Below, in pieces: positions 60,602 to 64,000 of a stretch of DNA of 64,000 nucleotides. Under the pieces are notes generated by a model, which saw only the letters and a program-made list of their open reading frames with translations, was not told where the DNA came from and ran no database searches. The position numbers and the translations under genes are program-made. The stretch lies in NCBI GenBank assembly GCA_016208315.1, contig JACQYF010000060.1, positions 55,781 through 119,780 on the forward strand. Direction: 5' to 3'. The stretch's first letter is position 1. Every line of letters begins with the position of its first letter. The stretch is from Chloroflexota bacterium (GTDB lineage Bacteria; Chloroflexota; Anaerolineae; UBA4142).

Positions 60602-60732
60602 GGAATGTCAGCAGACATGTAGCACCGCGACAACGGCACGCCGAAATGGCAGCAACATTCACTGCAACCAACCGACAATGCCAAAAGCCGCGCGCGTGCC
60701 GTTGCCGGTGTGTGTGTGTGTGCTGACGTTCA
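60602..60732. repeat. Cassette-type imperfect palindrome, copy A
   Basis: Begins GGAATGTCAGCAGACATGTA, has CGACAACGGCACGCC and, inverted, GCGCGTGCCGTTGCCGGTG, ends TGTGCTGACGTTC. Its middle is like copy D (63051): CGACAATGCCAAAA. Ends GGAATGTCAGCA…TGCTGACGTTC are complementary. Confidence 0.8.
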
Positions 60733-60770
60733 TTCTCGGTCCGGTTGTGGCAAATTCTACATGCTGAATT

Positions 60771-61020
60771 TCAGAACGGCTGTGGATATGAAAGCAAACG
60801 TAATCCCGCAATGAAACGGTAATCGCGTTCGTTCTTGCTTACAAAGGGGATGCCCGATGAGAGGGCGGTTGCGGCAATCAGTGCATCAGCAATTTAACAA
60901 ACCGTGACTCAACCGATAGCGGCGCAAGAGCTCAACCTGTTCCAGGCAGGTGACTGCCTCATTCACATTGCGGGCAGCATCAATCAACACATCGGTGTCT
61001 ACCACGACGAGATCAGGCAT
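60771..61020 (-). pseudogene. VapC-like PIN toxin remnant (deletion and frameshift)
   Basis: Begins MPDLVVVDTDVLIDAARNVN, the PIN-domain entry with its first Asp pair, and jumps after CLEQVE to LLRRYRLSHGLL, losing ~65 residues of the middle. Then a frameshift is needed to continue with ADALIAATALSSGIPFVSKN and RDYRFIAGLRLLSYP. The toxin is dead. It lies 10 nt after the antitoxin-like gene. Confidence 0.75.
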
Positions 61021-61030
61021 TCCGATTCGT

Positions 61031-61258
61031 TCATTCGCGTTCGCGGGTATTTCGCACCCAGGCGGTGCTATCCCGCATGTCGTCGCGATTCCGCCACATG
61101 CCGATGAATGGTTCCTTTGCCAGTCGAGTGCGCTTGGCCGCTTTGCTGGGTTGGGATGGCGCGTAGCGTGTTCTCAAAAAAGAGATGAAATCGGCAACCT
61201 GTTGTTGCAGTTCGGGTGGCAGTGCGTCAAAGTCTCGCCAGATTTTTTGCTCTTTCAT
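61031..61258 (-). CDS. VapB-like (DUF2281-type) antitoxin
   Basis: 75 residues: WRDFDALPPELQQQVADFISFLRTRY is the DUF2281 helix; a basic middle follows. These proteins bind DNA or the toxin that follows them. The toxin gene downstream is a remnant, so this antitoxin is solitary. Confidence 0.75.
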   Translation of the reverse strand: MKEQKIWRDFDALPPELQQQVADFISFLRTRYAPSQPSKAAKRTRLAKEPFIGMWRNRDDMRDSTAWVRNTRERE

Positions 61259-61336
61259 GGTTTATCCTCGTTCGGAGTGTTCTGCCGATAGTATACAACT
61301 TTCCGCGCTCTCTGCCAACCACCTGCGTATTTCAAA

Positions 61337-61443
61337 GGAATGTCAGCAAACGCTGTAGCACACCGACAACGGCGGACGACTTGCAAGTACCTTCCAATCG
61401 CGCGCCGCCCCGCCGTTGTCGTGGTGCGCGTGTTTCGCGTTCG
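61337..61443. repeat. Cassette-type imperfect palindrome, copy B
   Basis: GGAATGTCAGCAAACGCTGT…CACCGACAACGGCGG on the left and CCGCCGTTGTCGTGGTGCGC…GTTTCGCG on the right. The middle AGTACCTTCCA matches copy C. Its upstream flank matches that of copy A (ATACAACTTTCCGCGCT). Confidence 0.8.
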
Positions 61444-61468
61444 TGCAGTTTTGGTGCATAATTCAGGC

Positions 61469-61725
61469 GTGGACATTGACCGCGAATTGAAAGACGCGCT
61501 ACAACAGATTTTAGAACTGTGCCGTGAGTTTGATGTACATCCGCGACTCATCGGCGGTTTAGCGGTACACGGCTTTGCGCGGCGCAACTTGGCAAACTTG
61601 AAAACGCGTTGCGAAGCGGCGACTTTCGCGAAGCGTGGGCAGAGTTTTACGGCGCGCCACTCGCGGCGCGCGATGTCCTGACTGTGATTGAAAAGGTACG
61701 TTCGCTCCAAAAGGCAAAACCATGA
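61469..61725 (+). pseudogene. Nucleotidyltransferase-like remnant
   Basis: GTG 61469 opens DIDRELKDALQQILELCREF … HPRLIGGLAVHGFARR, the start of an AbiEii/NTase-type protein. The catalytic segment is missing, and a different frame then reads LGKLENALRSGDFREAWAEF … DVLTVIEKVRSLQKAK to TGA 61723. Internal deletion with frame change. Confidence 0.6.
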
Positions 61726-61741
61726 CCGAGGCCGTCTGTAG

Positions 61742-62110
61742 ATGAACGCGCAAATTGCTTGTCCGAATTGTCGTTCGACAATTTCATTTCGCATCAACGG
61801 AAACGTGATTGATGCTCCGCTGACCTGTGCGGTTTGCGGACAATCGTTCGCGCCGCATTTCTATTGCCCCGACGCGCGTTCGTCAGTGCGTCATATTTTT
61901 GCGGCAACGACTTTGCGCGTTGATAATGTGGGCACGGTCTATACTTTTTGCCCCGAACATACTTTCACGACATACTCGCTCGCGGCAGATAGCAAGCCGC
62001 GCCCAAAACAAACTCCTCTGCGTTCCTTCGCGCGTTTCCTCGATTCGCTCGTCTATCGCTTGACGCTGAACATTGAAGCATTGCGTTGGCAGATGTTCGC
62101 GCGGCGGTAG
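61742..62110 (+). CDS. Small zinc-ribbon protein
   Basis: 122 residues with CPNC (7-10) and CAVC (29-32), a likely zinc ribbon, then HFYCPDARSSVRHIF and a basic C-terminal part. No family recognised. ATG 61742, 16 nt after the NTase remnant. Ends 2 nt before palindrome C. Confidence 0.6.
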   Translation: MNAQIACPNCRSTISFRINGNVIDAPLTCAVCGQSFAPHFYCPDARSSVRHIFAATTLRVDNVGTVYTFCPEHTFTTYSLAADSKPRPKQTPLRSFARFLDSLVYRLTLNIEALRWQMFARR

Positions 62111-62112
62111 CA

Positions 62113-62220
62113 GGCATGACGCAAACGTCATAGCACCACGCAACGGCGGGCGAATCGAGAGTACCTTTCATTTGCCAAGCCGCCCCGCCGTTGTTGGTGC
62201 GCGAGTGTTTGGCGGCGTTC
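62113..62220. repeat. Cassette-type imperfect palindrome, copy C
   Basis: GGCATGACGCAAACGTCATA…CACGCAACGGCGGG on the left, CCCCGCCGTTGTTGGTGCGC…GTTTGGCGGCGTTC on the right, with an AGTACCTTTCA middle shared with copy B. Confidence 0.8.
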
Positions 62221-62238
62221 ATCGTATTGTGATATAAT
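62209..62238 (+). promoter_or_regulatory. Promoter at the right end of palindrome C
   Basis: TTGGCG (62209-62214, inside the palindrome), 18 bp, TATAAT (62233-62238) with TGA before it. It faces the DUF433/DUF5615 pair. Confidence 0.55.
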
Positions 62239-62258
62239 CTGTCTCGGAGGTAAGGACG

Positions 62259-62597
62259 ATGCAACTCGAAGATTATTTTGATTTTCTTGCGCCCGACGAT
62301 ATTCGCATTAAGGGTTCGCGCGTTGGCATCGAATCCGTTTTGTACGACCACATCTATCGTGAGCAAACACCACAAGAGATTCAACAACATTTTCCTACAT
62401 TGACACTTGAAGAAATACAAGCCACGATTCTTTACTATCTCCACAATCGCGAAAAGGTTGAGGCGTACATTGCGGCTTGGTTGGATTGGGGAGACCGAAT
62501 GCGCGAAGAACAAGACCGTAATCCCCCGCCTGTTGTTATTCGCTTACGTGCGCTAAAAGCCGAACGCGCAAAAAAGGCAATGGCGCAGGCAACATGA
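62259..62597 (+). CDS. DUF433-type antitoxin
   Basis: 112 residues: IRIKGSRVGIESVLYDHIYREQTPQEIQQHFPTLTLEEIQATI is the DUF433 winged-helix-like domain, with a charged tail. DUF433 proteins precede DUF5615 toxins. Overlaps the next gene by four bases. Confidence 0.85.
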   Translation: MQLEDYFDFLAPDDIRIKGSRVGIESVLYDHIYREQTPQEIQQHFPTLTLEEIQATILYYLHNREKVEAYIAAWLDWGDRMREEQDRNPPPVVIRLRALKAERAKKAMAQAT

Positions 62598-62959
62598 GTG
62601 CTATTCGTTTTCTGTTGGATGAAAACGTCCATCCGCTCTATCGTACCGAGCTGTTGAAACGAGAGCGAACGTTGGTCGTCTGGCGTGTGGGCATGGTGGG
62701 TGTGCCGCCAAGAGGTACACTTGACCCAGATATTTTGGATTGGTGCGAGAAACACGCGTTCATCTTGGTAACGAACAACCGCGCGTCCATGCCGCCACAC
62801 TTGAAAGACCATCCGGCGCATGGGCGACACATCCCAGGAATCCTTGTTCTGAATGACAAGATGACTGTCCTTGAAACTATCGAAGAAGTGTTGCTGATAT
62901 GGGCGGCGTCCAGCGAAAACGAATACACGGATAAGATGGTCTACTTGCCAGTGCGATAA
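62594..62959 (+). CDS. DUF5615 PIN-like toxin
   Basis: 121 residues starting SAIRFLLDENVHPLY, the Asp-Glu entry of the DUF5615 PIN-like fold; ILVTNNRASMPPHLKDH supplies the second acidic/Asn region (Asn-Asn where Asp is usual). Predicted ribonuclease paired with the DUF433 antitoxin. Confidence 0.82.
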   Translation: MSAIRFLLDENVHPLYRTELLKRERTLVVWRVGMVGVPPRGTLDPDILDWCEKHAFILVTNNRASMPPHLKDHPAHGRHIPGILVLNDKMTVLETIEEVLLIWAASSENEYTDKMVYLPVR

Positions 62960-62984
62960 ACATCCTTGCCATATCCAATTCTCG

Positions 62985-63016
62985 AACCGTCGCCATCGTG
63001 CGGCGGTTTTGTTTTT
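62985..63016 (+). terminator. Terminator after the DUF433/DUF5615 pair
   Basis: AACCGTCGC / GCGGCGGTT (one G-T pair) with a 6-nt loop, followed by TTTTGTTTTT. Confidence 0.75.
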
Positions 63017-63050
63017 CGATGCTGGGTTGACGCCGCACTCAGCTTGAAGC

Positions 63051-63178
63051 GGAATGTCGCCAAACGTTTAGCACGCCGCAGCGGCACGCCTGAAGTGGCA
63101 ACAACCTTCACGCTAACTGACCGACAATGCCAAAACGCGCGCGCGTGCCGTTGTCGGGGGACGTGTGTTTGCTGACGC
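63051..63178. repeat. Cassette-type imperfect palindrome, copy D
   Basis: GGAATGTCGCCAAACGTTTA…CGGCACGCC on the left and GCGCGTGCCGTTGTCGG…GTGTTTGCTGACG on the right; middle CGACAATGCCAAAA as in copy A. Confidence 0.8.
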
Positions 63179-63189
63179 GCACCTGTGGA

Positions 63190-63552
63190 CTATTTCTTCT
63201 TCAGTTTGCGGAACCTGTGTCTCCCTGGTTCAACTACCACGAACGCTTGCCGTAGTTCGTTTTCAGAATGTTCCTTCAACACTCGTTCCAATTCTTGATG
63301 GACGACATTCTGTGTAGACGGCAACATGCGGAGATAGATCACGCCTGCTCCCAAGTCTTGCACGAAGACCAGTCCCCCAAAGTCTCTGTCTCTGGAAACA
63401 AAAATTCGGTCTTGCTCGCGGGCGACTTTGAGCAAGTCTGTATCCTCTGCCCGCGAGAGACCGATTTTGGCGACGGGCACAACGTCGTGCCCTAACGCAC
63501 TGAGAAAACGCGCGGTCGCGGCGTACACATCCTGGTCAAGAAGGAATTTCAT
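63190..63552 (-). CDS. DUF5615 PIN-like toxin
   Basis: 120 residues starting MKFLLDQDVYAATARFL; the second motif is FVSRDRDFGGLVF with the acidic residues intact. Predicted RNase toxin. Overlaps the antitoxin stop by 4 nt. Confidence 0.87.
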   Translation of the reverse strand: MKFLLDQDVYAATARFLSALGHDVVPVAKIGLSRAEDTDLLKVAREQDRIFVSRDRDFGGLVFVQDLGAGVIYLRMLPSTQNVVHQELERVLKEHSENELRQAFVVVEPGRHRFRKLKKK

Positions 63553-63779
63553 GCTACCACCGCCGCGACGTGAATATCTTCCGCTAACAAGAGTTCAATG
63601 GCGTACTGCACGCAGGCACGAATATCCTCAAGTTTCAGGTCAGGGTAATAGTCCTGAAGGATTTTATCGAACCCAATACCGTCCCTGACCAATTCGAGCA
63701 CGTTCTGCACGGGAATGCGTGTCCCTGCGACACAGGGTTTCCCAAAATGAATATTGGGATTCACTTCGATTCTGTCCAT
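63549..63779 (-). CDS. DUF433 antitoxin
   Basis: 76 residues, the standard short DUF433: NPNIHFGKPCVAGTRIPVQNVLELVRDGI…YPDLKLEDIRACVQYA. It precedes its toxin in a minus-strand operon. AGGTG ribosome site. Confidence 0.92.
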   Translation of the reverse strand: MDRIEVNPNIHFGKPCVAGTRIPVQNVLELVRDGIGFDKILQDYYPDLKLEDIRACVQYAIELLLAEDIHVAAVVA

Positions 63780-63897
63780 CTGTCTTTTTCACCTCATTGA
63801 GCATTTGAAACTATTGTACACGATTCCCATTCGGTTGTCACTCTGTTTGGAAGGGCGCGCCCTGCGATTTGAAAGGCGTGTCCGCAAACTAGTGGCT

Positions 63898-63960
63898 TCC
63901 CGCATGAGTGCGGGACGCGTGCTAATTTGGTACGTTTCCCGCACTCCGGGTGCGGGAAAC
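63898..63960. repeat. Two TCCCGC / GCGGGA hairpins at the right end
   Basis: TCCCGC-ATGAGT-GCGGGA (63898-63915) and a perfect 11-bp stem GTTTCCCGCAC / GTGCGGGAAAC (63934-63960). No gene is supported in the last ~220 bases; an open frame at 63754-63999 has no family-like sequence. Confidence 0.65.
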
Positions 63961-64000
63961 AGCCCTTTGGCTACGATGTGTCCATTTACCCTCCTATAGT

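Noticed and set aside
60602..63178. The palindromes as canonical integron attC sites
   Set aside because: No RYYYAAC…GTTRRRY core at the ends of the copies and no integrase in the window; reported instead as attC-like only in arrangement.
63754..63999. 81-codon ORF at the right edge
   Set aside because: No family-like sequence, overlaps the DUF433 start region and covers hairpin repeats.

Overview
The window is GC-rich, roughly 58-60% by eye, with densely packed genes on both strands. No rRNA or tRNA gene was recognised. A pumping pyrophosphatase, twin beta-helix surface proteins with Thr/Pro linkers, a COG4586/4587/3694-type ABC exporter, formate-THF ligase with cyclodeaminase, and above all many GTAGGGGCG-type palindromes resemble what is known of Chloroflexota (Anaerolineae-like) genomes. 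That assignment is inference; no phylogenetic marker was analysed.

Layout. 1-3000: end of an ETF alpha gene and a H+-pyrophosphatase. 3167-10348: a type I restriction-modification locus in the order hsdR (frameshifted), hsdS, a RAYT-type transposase, hsdM, soaked with REP-like inverted repeats. 10375-14722: two paralogous membrane-anchored beta-helix proteins, then rpsU and an RRM protein. 14726-23958: surface polysaccharide and lipid genes (YfhO/flippase fusion split by an octanucleotide tract, dolichol-phosphate-mannose-type and WecG-type glycosyltransferases, PAP2), a degenerate response regulator, an orphan MNT nucleotidyltransferase and a class III aminotransferase. 24092-32708: one-carbon genes (fhs, fchA-like), a headless regulator, an M19 dipeptidase, a three-gene ABC exporter, an SDR and a QueA-like protein. 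32793-36064: hotdog proteins, an ECF sigma factor overlapping an Ogt-type alkyltransferase, and a DMT transporter. 36068-40498: purA, purB and guaB, the two branches leaving IMP. 40526-47229: surface/extracellular proteins and fatty-acid genes (fabF, plsX). 47349-48162: rplI and a zinc-ribbon protein.

48301-51227 is the most interesting block. A promoter with an ATACCC-N5-GGGTAT operator drives thioredoxin, an FmdB-type zinc ribbon, a CsoR-family repressor whose Cu-ligand His is Tyr (CstR-like), a two-thioredoxin-fold protein in which an in-frame TGA occupies the first Cys of the second CxxC motif, an OsmC protein, a rhodanese and a small 2[4Fe-4S] ferredoxin. Together they look like a persulfide/sulfane-sulfur response unit containing a candidate selenoprotein.

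51232-60419: a multidrug MFS exporter behind a leader-peptide/attenuator-like 5' region, an OmpR-type two-component system with 11-bp-spaced boxes, two membrane proteins, a V4R-like protein, a PLD-like lipoprotein and an HtrA protease. 60420-64000: four copies of a 107-131 nt imperfect palindrome separate toxin-antitoxin-like or decayed small genes, a cassette-like array.

A theme of the whole window is repeat families that enter coding regions without breaking them (hsdR, RAYT, YfhO, histidine kinase) and a GTAGGG palindrome whose TAG serves as the stop codon of six different genes.
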